DNA of 19,117 bases, from the NCBI GenBank assembly GCA_026770585.1, contig MU647178.1, positions 70,349 to 89,465 on the forward strand, written 5' to 3'. The position numbers and the translations under genes are program-made. The DNA comes from Baffinella frigidus. Taxonomy: Eukaryota; Cryptophyceae; Cryptomonadales; Baffinellaceae. How positions within the stretch are numbered: position 1 is the stretch's first letter; each line of letters starts with the position of its first letter. Of the stretch, positions 13,877 through 19,117 are shown piece by piece. Below the pieces are notes generated by a model. The model made no database searches, was not told the DNA's origin, and saw nothing but the letters and a program-made list of their open reading frames with translations.

Positions 13877-16437
13877 TGGACGCCAAAAGTTGTCAGCCAA
13901 AAGTTGTGGGTGCGGATTTACCTTTGGGGTACGTCATGACCGCGTACGCTTGCAGACCTGCCCGCCCCACCTGGTCGGCGAAAAAAAATTACTCAACTGA
14001 TCCATCGGATGTCGACATCACTCAGCCCACGCTCTGCTCGCATAGACTTCGAGAGTCGACCCTGGTACAAAACACTCTAGTAGGGTAACGAAAACACTCT
14101 AGTAGGGTAACGTCCTGAAAACCGGGTAGTTAGGCATACGGTATTGCCTACGGTAGGCCGTAGGGCTCCTAGGACCTAATGCTTCGTAGGACACCCCATA
14201 GACCCCTACGGCCTACCGTAGGCAATACCGTAGACTTAACTACCCGGTTTTCAGGACGTTGGCCTATGAACTCCTCCTCGTCGCTGAAATGTCTGCACTC
14301 TGGTGACGTTAATGTTGTAGATACTCCGGGTAGGAGGTGGAGTTAGAATCCATGCGAAAAATGCTCGTATGCGCGGCCGACACGGGGTACAGTAAGTGGC
14401 ACAATGCGCAGCATGTGCGCGCTGACGCTGGTTGTTTGGCAATACATTATCAATCTCTCTCACTCAGCCCACGCTCTGACTCGCATAGACTTTGAGAGTC
14501 GACCCTGGTACACGATGCATGAGACTGAAATCGTGAGTGACGAGGTTCGGACCGTTTTGAATAGGTGCGTGGTGGTGGTCCTAAAAATAAGTCATCTCAA
14601 ACCCGAGAACTTCTGATGGTTTAGTGGATGATTGGTGGGTCAAAACGCGCGCGCGTTTCACCAGCCTGCAATCGCCCTTGCAGGGGCATCGAGATGCATC
14701 AAAAATCATTCGAGGAACTCGACACATCTCAGCCACGAAGATTGTTGAGTCTGGAGGGATGGGAGATACTGTTGGAGAGACGCCAGCCATGTCCACGTTC
14801 TCTAGGGTTTATGGGTTAGGGTTTCGGGGCTCGGGGGTAGGGTTTCGGGGTTAGGGGTTAGGGTGTAGGGTGTTAATCTCCATACAAGTGTTAAGTAATT
14901 GCTTTCTGGCAACGAAAATTAATACACGATTTGCTTATACAAGTAATAGTAGAGCATTTGTGTAGTAAATTTCGTTGCACCAAAAGCAATTAATTAATAC
15001 TTGTATGGAGATTAGTGTACCCGGCCGCGCAACTGGTGGAGAGACGCGAGCCCGAACATGTGTGCCTGCCGAAGGAGACCACGCCAGGTCAGAAGTGGGA
15101 TTTTCATACACACTCGTTCGCAATAGATGGCTTATCCTGGTACAAATTATCTTTTTAAAATGTTATTGCGGCGGCAAAGAGCTCCAATTCCCAACATTTT
15201 TGGCGTGTTTCCCGGGTAGAATCGACTTTATTTGAAGATCGTGTAGTAAAAGTGAAATGTCGATTTCTGACCTGGCGTGGCAAAAGACCAATCAGACAGC
15301 GCGCAGCGGTTGCACTCATGTGGGAATGTTTCGTCTGCGCCGGGGAAAACGTCGGGGCCGTTGTTTCCAGACAACGGTTTGAAAAGGGGTTTGGGAGGGA
15401 CCGAGAAGATGACGATCGTGTTCACGGTCGGGATGTCCAGGCCGGACTCGATGATCGTCGTGCAAACCTGCCTCAGTCGCCGCGGTTATTCGTTGCGGGG
15501 AGGAGGGGTGGGGCACGGACCAGGACCTCGGGGGGAGGAGGAGGGGGGGGGCAATGCCCAGGTGAGGTAAATGCATTCACGTGATGCGGCATTCCTGGTT
15601 GGCGAATCCCTGGTCACGCATGGCGACACGTGGGCCGCACTCAGTGGACCACTCACAGGTGTCCACGTTCTCGGGTTCTAGGGTTTATGGGTTCGGGGTT
15701 CGGGGTTCGGGGTTGGGGATTCGGGGTTCGGGGTTAGGGTTTCGAGGTTACGGGTTAGTCAGGGTGTAAGGTGTAGAGGTTTAGGGTTTAGGGTTTAGGG
15801 TTTAGGGTTTAGGGTTTAGGGTTTAGGGTTTAGGGTTTAAGGTTTAGGGTTTAGGGTTTAGGGTTTAGGGTTAGGGGTTAGGGTGCAGGAGGGGGCAATG
15901 ACCAGGACGTCGGCCTGGCGGGCGGCGAAGGAGAGGAGGCGCTGGTCGAGGTCGGTGCACTCGCCGTGCGCAGTCACCACCCTCGCATCCGGTGCCTGCC
16001 AAAAACTCCGATCAACACCGTGAGCCTCCGCCCCCCCCCCCCACCCTCAGTCACCAATCCCCCCCGGAGACTGAGCCACATCACGCCAGAGACTACGCTA
16101 GACCTGAGGGTGGTCAATCGCAAAAGTCAACTCATCAGTAGGCGCGAGTCAACTTTTGGCAGAATGTACAGGATCCTGTACATTCTTCCCTTGTGTCAAC
16201 TTATGATTGCTCCCGGTCACGTCTAAAGTAGGACGCCGGTCTAGGTCTCAACCCTAACCCCTGAACCCTAACTCGCCGTGCGCGGTCACCACCCGAGCGT
16301 CCGGCGCCTGGTTTAGGGCGTAGGGTTTAGGGTCACAATCCTCGCGCTTGGTGAGCGCGAGGGTCCAGAAACCGCACGCCCTTCACCCTAGAGCACTCCC
16401 GTTGGTGGCGTGGCAGCGATCACGCCAGTCCTGCGGG

Positions 16438-16476
<39 letters not shown>

Positions 16477-18713
16477 CGCGCGCGAGAGAGAGAGAGCGCG
16501 CGAGAGAGAGAGAGCGAGAGAGAGCGAGAGAGCGAGAGAGCTCACACGCCCTGCCACCAATCAACCCCGCGCAGTATCTGCCACCAATCCCGTCCGCACC
16601 ATCGGCTGCCTGCCAACGCTCCACGCGTTGACCACAGGCCCAAGAAGCGTCCTGTGCACTAACTTTACAATTTTCGCATTGGTTCAAAGTGTTAAGATTT
16701 GGCCCACCAATCCCCCCCGGAGCCTGAGCTGCGCCACGCCAGCCACGCTGCAGCGTGTTGTTCGCACCACCCACGGGGAACGCCATCGCGCGGGAATGCA
16801 CTCGGAGCCACACCATTTCGCTCAAGTCAACTCCCCCTGAAAGCTAGCGCCTTAAGTCAAATGCCTAGTCCCAGACCAGGGTCCATCTAAACGAAATCAG
16901 GGGAAAGTTGACTTAGGTGGGTTGGTTGACTTAGCTGAAATGGTGTGGGTCGGAGTGGAATGGGGGAGGGGGGGGGTATCATGACCACGCGCGCAATGAT
17001 GGCCTCCACCACCTGGATGTCTGAGATGCGCGGCACCACGCAGTAGGCCTGCGGACCACTCACGGTCTCAGTGTCTTTCTCGAGTTGCCATGCTGGGTGC
17101 GCGGTACAAATCCGTCAAGAGAGCCAGTGTGCCTGCGCCAAGTGCCTGCGCCGAGAGCGTGCAGGTCAGCACAGGGCGCACGCTGCCAGCGAGCAGCTGC
17201 TCTTGCTCGATTCCAGAGAAGTAAGCGTGTGCGGGTGCCTAGGACCAAAAAGTCTCGGCCTACGGTAGGAGGTCCTAGGCAATGCCGTAGGCCTAACTAC
17301 CCCATTTTCAGTGCTCCTGCGCCTCGCCGGGCGGCGAGCGAATTGATGCGAGAGGGCCGTAGCACTGAGAGGCCTTTGCTGGTACCATCACGGATTCTCG
17401 CGCTTCCACCCTGTTCTCTCGATTCCGCGGGTGTCCGAGGCGCCCCGGGCACCCGCGCCTAACCACTTTAATCTCCATACGAGTATTAATTAATTGCTCT
17501 TGGGCAACGAAAATTACTACACGATTTGCTTATAAAAGTAATAGTAGAGCATTTGTGTAGTAAATTTCGTTACGCCAAAAGCAATTAATTAATACTTGTG
17601 TCGAGATGAACTTAGCAGCGGCCGAAGATATTTCCCCCCGGATTCTCCGGAGAAATTCCGGTTGGAATCCATAGCAATGGATAAGATCCTAGTACAACCC
17701 GTTTAGATGCACTGCATCCGTGAAGACCCCAGTGGCTGCTAAGTGGTAGCTGCCCCCCGCTGAATCGAGAGAGCGGGATGAAAGAATGCCGCGCGGCGTG
17801 AAGAGCGCTTGCGGGAAAACTTGGCGGATGTTCTGAGAAATGTTTTCAGAATTTCAACTAAATTTGTACCAGAATCGTTTAGATGGACCGTTTTCATATC
17901 ACGTTCTGGTAAAAATTTCTCGATTTCTGAAACCTTTTCTTCTTGGAATCCGCCAGATTTTCCCGCAACCGCCCTATCAGGAGCACAGACAGCTCAGCGA
18001 CAGGGACCTAGCGCCGGCTCAGCCTATTTGGGCTCACCAACTTGGTGGGCCCGGGCTCTTTCTGCTCCGAAGCTGACGAACGTGTACCGCAAATCCAGCA
18101 TGTCGACTTGGGGGGGCAGAGCTAGGGGACGAGGTGCCCCCCGCGCTCCAGTCTATTCTTAAGTTGACATGCTCAGTCTGCGGTACAAATTCGTCAACGT
18201 TTGGCACCTGGCCCCCGCGGTCCAGCTCGAGGGCGAGCGCGTCGCGCACTGCCTCGTCCGACTCTGGCACCTGCCCAGTGGTCAAATGATGGTCAAACGA
18301 CGGTTGTCAAACAATGGTCAAACCTGGGGGCGGTCAACAGTGGGTAAACGCTCGGGCGTCATCCGGGAACATGTTTAATTTAAAAGAAAATGACCTATCA
18401 AACCGGATTCTGGCCTTAATTAAATTTACCTACGGCCCTAATTAACCTTCAGCCAACTCGTATGAACACATAGGGATCCGTTTTATGTTAAATTAAACAT
18501 GTCCCCGGATTAGCCCAGTGGTCAAATGATGGTCAAACGACGGTTGTCAAACAATGGTCAAACCTGGGGGCGGTCAACAGTGGGCAAACGCTCGAGCACA
18601 GCGGGTGCGTGTGGGGTTTGGGGTTGAGAGTTTACCACAATGGTCTCGACGCCTTTCCGTGACGGGGGAGGTGACTCGATCGTGGTCAAGTTGCGCAACC
18701 CCGAGATAGCCAT
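11308..18713 (-). CDS. mfd: Mfd/TRCF-like helicase, 3' part, eleven exons (5' part outside window)
   Basis: Mfd removes stalled RNA polymerase from damaged templates and recruits excision repair; eukaryotic homologues are expected in plastids. Exons in transcript order: 18713-18636, 18270-18208, 17048-16986, 15995-15903, 15467-15402, 15065-15021, 13970-13922, 13300-13244, 12580-12504, 12202-12161, 11379-11308. They sum to 705 nt (234 residues and stop) with consistent phases. The joined protein carries [64 protein letters not shown] (motif V), [17 protein letters not shown] (motif VI), [18 protein letters not shown] and [18 protein letters not shown] followed by LLG and SG favours Mfd over RecG, which has DLELRGPG. 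The Walker A, DEEQ-box and TATPIPRTL motifs would lie beyond 19117. The protein stops soon after the helicase core, so the C-terminal autoinhibitory domain is absent or encoded in exons I could not find. Confidence 0.93.
11398..11712. repeat. Degenerate telomere-like heptamers in the last mfd intron
   Basis: GGGTTAGGGGTTAGTGTTTA near 11400, CCCTAAACCCTAGACCCTAA near 11493 and GGTTGAGGGTTGAGGG at 11640-11712. Between them, GGCGCGTGGC...GCCACGCGCC forms a hairpin (about 11456-11484). Confidence 0.78.
11899..12089. mobile_element. Fold-back element, family K, copy 1
   Basis: CCACGCCAGGTCACAAGTCG and, inverted, CAAGTAATGACCTGCCGTGG; both arms continue into GGAATTTCAGG. It is in the mfd intron between exons j and the last exon. 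No TA target site is seen. Confidence 0.8.
12161..12202 (-). CDS. mfd: mfd exon j
   Basis: Acceptor CTCCCCCTTCCGCAG, then 14 codons [14 protein letters not shown], then donor GTTCGA. It fits the SG....VGF.LY..ML segment that follows LLG..Q. At 42 nt it is the shortest exon in the window. Confidence 0.87.
12272..12366. repeat. (GT)n microsatellite with GC core
   Basis: GT repeats flank a short (GC)n stretch around 12315-12328. It lies in the mfd intron between exons i and j and is followed by a GA tract. Confidence 0.95.
12392..12470 (-). repeat. 79-bp repeat, inverse copy at 16364-16442
   Basis: Includes CCGCAGGACTGGCGTGATCG and GTGCTCTAGGGTGAAGGGCG. It lies next to a microsatellite, as does the other copy. 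It lies in an mfd intron, just after exon i. Confidence 0.85.
12504..12580 (-). CDS. mfd: mfd exon i (TRG region)
   Basis: Acceptor CCTCCACTGCAG, then [18 protein letters not shown] and SLLGADQ. This is the [17 protein letters not shown] signature of the translocation motif next to motif VI. The bases after CAG are GCGCGA, so the exon seems to use a GC donor. The frame stays open past this point, so a longer exon cannot be excluded, but exon j joins exactly here. Confidence 0.92.
12612..12902 (+). repeat. 52-bp direct repeats flanking a 187-bp segment
   Basis: CCCCTGTTTCGGGCTTAGAT then GCCAGACACCCTTGGTTC at 12626-12663, and the same with one or two changes at 12865-12902. Between them are a dispersed repeat (12668-12727, also at 14516-14572) and a CGGCCCGTATCGGGCCG hairpin. 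Confidence 0.8.
12978..13221. repeat. (TA)n/(GATA)n microsatellite
   Basis: Almost 250 bp of GATA and TA units ending 23 bp before the 3' end of mfd exon h, inside the intron between exons h and i. Confidence 0.96.
13244..13300 (-). CDS. mfd: mfd exon h
   Basis: Acceptor CTGGCGTGGCAG, which directly abuts the end of a fold-back element. It reads [18 protein letters not shown], the LT..A..RL.A...F. helix, and leaves in phase 1 through a GTCTCA donor. Confidence 0.9.
13304..13429. mobile_element. Fold-back element, family K, copy 2, abutting a splice acceptor
   Basis: CCACGCCAGATT at the left and AATCTGGCGTGG at the right. On the minus strand the element ends GGCGTGG directly before CAG and mfd exon h. 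The interior hairpin AAACACCAC/GTGGTGTTT is also present. Confidence 0.77.
13588..13712 (+). repeat. CCCTGAA / GGCTGAA heptamer array
   Basis: Seven-base units GAACCCT, GAACCCA, GAACCCG, GAAGGCT in blocks. The 7-bp period suggests descent from telomere-like repeat. Confidence 0.88.
13813..13876 (+). repeat. GA microsatellite
   Basis: GA repeat with a few GAGC units, in the mfd intron between exons g and h. Confidence 0.95.
13922..13970 (-). CDS. mfd: mfd exon g (end of motif VI)
   Basis: Acceptor TTCGCCGACCAG, then [16 protein letters not shown] and one base of a Gly codon, then donor GTAAAT. It completes QLRGRVGR and the .AYA.L.YP segment. Confidence 0.93.
14069..14112 (+). repeat. 22-bp tandem duplication including a MITE end
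   Basis: AAAACACTCTAGTAGGGTAACG occurs twice in a row. The last 8 bases are the terminus of the family A element that starts in the second copy. Confidence 0.88.
14105..14264. mobile_element. Fold-back MITE, family A, complete, in mfd intron
   Basis: GGGTAACGTCCTGAAAACC at one end and GGTTTTCAGGACGTTGGCC at the other, with TA on both sides. The arms pair for about 55 bp. It lies between mfd exons f and g. Confidence 0.86.
14876..15012. mobile_element. A/T-rich MITE, family G, copy 1
   Basis: TA, then ATCTCCATACAAGT, and inverted ACTTGTATGGAGAT, then TA. The inner arms ACGAAAATTAATACACGATT and AATTTCGT also pair. It starts 7 nt into the intron after mfd exon f. Confidence 0.86.
15021..15065 (-). 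CDS. mfd: mfd exon f (start of motif VI)
   Basis: Acceptor TCTCCTTCGGCAG, then [15 protein letters not shown], then donor GTACAC. This is the FGLAQL.QLRGR stretch of motif VI; its arginines contact nucleotide in this family. A TA-flanked fold-back begins 7 nt into the downstream intron, and another ends 13 nt before this exon. Confidence 0.94.
15079..15280. mobile_element. Fold-back element, family K, copy 3
   Basis: CCACGCCAGGTCAGAA and its perfect 16-bp inverse TTCTGACCTGGCGTGG. It fills most of the mfd intron between exons e and f and contains CTGGTACAAATTAT. Confidence 0.85.
15402..15467 (-). CDS. mfd: mfd exon e (motif V)
   Basis: Acceptor GCGACTGAGGCAG, then [20 protein letters not shown] and FS, then donor GTCCCT. 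This is helicase motif V of the Mfd/RecG group and the single most diagnostic exon in the window. Confidence 0.95.
15660..15896 (+). repeat. Interstitial TTTAGGG array inside mfd intron
   Basis: Degenerate GGTTCGGG units to 15770, then about 14 near-perfect TTTAGGG units from 15778 to 15870. The array lies between mfd exons d and e, which fixes it as intronic. Confidence 0.95.
15903..15995 (-). CDS. mfd: mfd exon d
   Basis: Acceptor GAGTTTTTGGCAG, then [18 protein letters not shown] through [10 protein letters not shown], then donor GTCATT. It matches the Mfd block P.ARI..AHGQM....LE..M..F.....DVL. The usual HGQM is HGEC here. A 37-nt copy of the exon start lies upstream at 16307-16271. Confidence 0.93.
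16161..16186. repeat. Perfect 26-bp palindrome
   Basis: AGAATGTACAGGA followed directly by its reverse complement TCCTGTACATTCT, with no loop. It lies in the mfd intron between exons c and d. Confidence 0.9.
16271..16307 (-). pseudogene. Partial duplicate of mfd exon d (acceptor plus 5' codons)
   Basis: On the minus strand AACCAG is followed by codons for [12 protein letters not shown], the exact first twelve residues of exon d, with four synonymous codon differences. It then breaks off into telomere-like sequence. Upstream of the acceptor the two copies differ. Confidence 0.87.
16364..16442 (+). repeat. 79-bp repeat, inverse copy of 12392-12470
   Basis: Inverted relative to the copy 4 kb away in the same gene and followed at once by a GA/GC microsatellite. 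A few mismatches are seen around CGTTGGTGGCG. Confidence 0.85.
16440..16541 (+). repeat. GA/GC microsatellite
   Basis: GA tract with GCGCGC interruptions next to the 79-bp repeat. Confidence 0.94.
16801..16955. mobile_element. Fold-back element, family N
   Basis: CTCGGAGCCACACCATTTC and, inverted, GAAATGGTGTGGGTCGGAG. AAGTCAACT and AGTTGACTT lie inside. It is in the mfd intron just after exon c. Confidence 0.75.
16986..17048 (-). CDS. mfd: mfd exon c
   Basis: Acceptor GTGAGTGGTCCGCAG, then [20 protein letters not shown] and a Val. It corresponds to GQVFYV.PRI..I..V...L at helicase motif IV. The 3' end may be one codon earlier (donor GTGGTC instead of GTCATG); both keep phase 0. Confidence 0.9.
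17084..17120 (+). repeat. GTTGCC/GTACAAAT dispersed repeat
   Basis: GAGTTGCCATGCTGGGTGCG followed by CGGTACAAATCCGTCAA. It lies about 35 bp upstream of mfd exon c in transcript direction. Confidence 0.65.
17238..17311. mobile_element. Fragment of family A element, 74 bp identical to 22-95
   Basis: Both ends of the element are missing. The 74 retained bases match the first element of the window without a mismatch by eye. It lies between mfd exons b and c. Confidence 0.8.
17471..17607. mobile_element. A/T-rich MITE, family G, copy 2
   Basis: Same length and order as copy 1, with mismatches mainly near the ends. The left TA is present; the right TA has become GA. It is in the mfd intron between exons b and c. 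Confidence 0.86.
17612..17808. other. Unexplained intron segment
   Basis: Contains the hairpin-like CCCCGGATTCTCCGGAGAAATTCCGG near 17637 and CTTAGCAGCGG/CCACT...TGCTAAG about 115 bp apart. No gene or known repeat was recognised. Confidence 0.4.
17809..17968. mobile_element. Fold-back element, family L
   Basis: TTGCGGGAAAACTTGGCGGA and, inverted, TCCGCCAGATTTTCCCGCAA. AATTTGTACCAG lies near the centre. It is in the mfd intron between exons b and c. Confidence 0.8.
18065..18200. mobile_element. Fold-back of the GTACAAAT/GTTGAC repeat, family O
   Basis: GACGAACGTGTACCGCAAAT and, inverted, GCGGTACAAATTCGTCAACG. It starts 8 nt after mfd exon b. The right half is the same 40-bp repeat as at 5935, 8541, 9196 and 17084. 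Confidence 0.72.
18208..18270 (-). CDS. mfd: mfd exon b
   Basis: Acceptor TTTGACCACTGGGCAG, then 21 codons ending [13 protein letters not shown], then donor GTGCCA. It corresponds to the AI.REL.RGGQ helix before the second helicase lobe. The 82 bp ending 2 nt upstream of this exon are duplicated 240 bp away. Confidence 0.92.
18273..18354 (-). repeat. 82-bp direct repeat, proximal copy (contains the 3' end of an mfd intron)
   Basis: Reads up to CCACTGGGC, two bases short of the boundary with mfd exon b. It is identical to 18513-18594 except for one base. Internal TTTGACCA words repeat every 13 to 17 bp. Confidence 0.92.
18361..18510. mobile_element. Fold-back MITE, family H, between 82-bp direct repeats
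   Basis: ATCCGGGAACATGTTTAATT at the left and, inverted, AATTAAACATGTCCCCGGAT at the right. It lies in the mfd intron between exons a and b. Confidence 0.82.
18513..18594 (-). repeat. 82-bp direct repeat, distal copy
   Basis: Same as 18273-18354, but followed by TAATCC of the MITE instead of AG and the exon, so it lacks a usable acceptor. Confidence 0.92.
18636..18713 (-). CDS. mfd: mfd exon a
   Basis: Acceptor GGAAATTTGCCGCAG, then 26 codons from [17 protein letters not shown] to KGVETIV, then a good GTAAAC donor. This matches the Mfd segment that follows TATPIPRTL (M.LSGLRD.S.I.TPP..R..V.T.V). The Met is internal, not a start codon. The preceding exon is not visible in 18714-19117. Confidence 0.92.
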
Positions 18714-18751
18714 CTGCGGCAAATTTCCAGGTCAGATACACACCAGGCCAG

Positions 18752-18907
18752 ATGCTGCGCACCCTTCCCCACGATCGGACCAGCTGGTCTCAGCACCCCG
18801 GGACCTAGGGCTGGCTCAGCCTACTTGGGCTCACCAACTTGGTGGGCCCGGGCTCTTTCTGCTTGCAAGCCATGCTGCGCACCGTTCCCCGCGATCGGGC
18901 CAGCAGG
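18752..18907. repeat. Direct repeats around a GGGCTCACCAA palindrome unit
   Basis: ATGCTGCGCACCCTTCCCC near 18752 and ATGCTGCGCACCGTTCCCC at 18870 flank a copy of CTTGGGCTCACCAACTTGG, which is also at 18027. Confidence 0.75.
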
Positions 18908-19117
18908 CTACACCCTACACCCTACACCCTTCACCCTACACCCTACACCCTACACCCTTCACCCTACACCCTTCACCCTACACCCTACACCCTACACCCA
19001 CCACCCACCACCCACCACCCACCACCCTACACCCTACACCCTACACCCTACACCCTACACCCTACACCCTACACCCTACACCCTACACCCTACACCCTAC
19101 ACCCTACACCCTACACC
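18908..19117 (-). repeat. TACACCC heptamer array (telomere-like variant)
   Basis: Thirty units, with TTCACCC variants and a short CACCACC block at 18998-19024. It runs to the window edge. The mfd gene must continue to the right, so this is probably an intronic array and not a chromosome end. Confidence 0.9.

Larger units (their letters stand above)
14020..14572 (+). repeat. Dispersed repeat, two copies around the family A MITE
   Basis: CTCAGCCCACGCTCTG...GCATAGACTT...GAGTCGACCCTGGTAC occurs at 14021-14067 and 14464-14512. The second copy continues into GATGCATGAGACTGAAATCG, shared with 12668-12727. Confidence 0.78.

Noticed and set aside
15316-15584. Plus-strand frames across 15250-15584 as a gene
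   Set aside because: They are antisense to mfd exon e, whose minus-strand translation is the diagnostic motif V.
18752-18907. Upstream mfd exon encoding TATPIPRTL
   Set aside because: The duplicated CCGATCGYGGGGAASGGTGCGC segment gives PI in one frame but not the motif, and the differences between copies are not codon-like.
18908-19117. Chromosome-end telomere
   Set aside because: The unit is TACACCC with variant units mixed in, and a conserved gene has to continue past it. Kept as a possibility only if the gene is truncated.

Overview
This window is nuclear DNA from a plastid-bearing eukaryote, most likely an alga. Two genes are split into very short exons (42 to 105 nt) and spread over long repeat-filled introns. 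Telomere-like heptamers (TTTAGGG and variants) occur throughout. One gene encodes a homologue of the bacterial transcription-repair coupling factor Mfd, which in eukaryotes is expected in organisms with plastids. I cannot name the species from sequence alone; a green-lineage alga is a guess.

The long open frames in this window are nearly all translated repeats. The real genes appear only when short conserved peptides are linked through GT/AG junctions. On the + strand, 4080-9410 carries tubulin-folding cofactor A (TBCA): five exons, 109 codons, apparently complete. On the - strand, 18713-11308 carries the 3' part of an Mfd/TRCF-like helicase: eleven exons, 234 codons, from the SGLR motif after helicase motif III through motifs IV-VI to a stop codon. 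Its 5' part lies beyond the right edge. The two genes are convergent, with about 1.9 kb of fold-back elements and microsatellites between the two stop codons.

Layout: 1-4079 holds no gene I can name (palindromic elements, a higher-order 12-bp minisatellite, a dispersed repeat, a GC-rich block open in several frames). 4080-9410 is TBCA. 9411-11307 is intergenic, with five copies of one TA-flanked fold-back family, three of them head-to-tail. 11308-18713 is the mfd 3' part. 18714-19117 is more mfd intron, ending in a TACACCC array; it is not convincing as a chromosome end because the gene must continue through it.

The most unusual feature is how the introns are built. Most large introns contain at least one short non-autonomous fold-back element. 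Several families with different ends share the same interior words (CCTACGGTAGG, GGTCCTAGG) and have TA at both ends, like Tc1/mariner-type MITEs. A second set shares the word GGTACAAAT. In both genes, fragments of real exons, including the splice acceptor, are duplicated into the neighbouring upstream intron, which creates decoy splice sites. One fold-back family abuts a splice acceptor and carries a donor-like CAGGTCA in its ends, as an introner would. All of this was read by eye; no alignment or database search was run.
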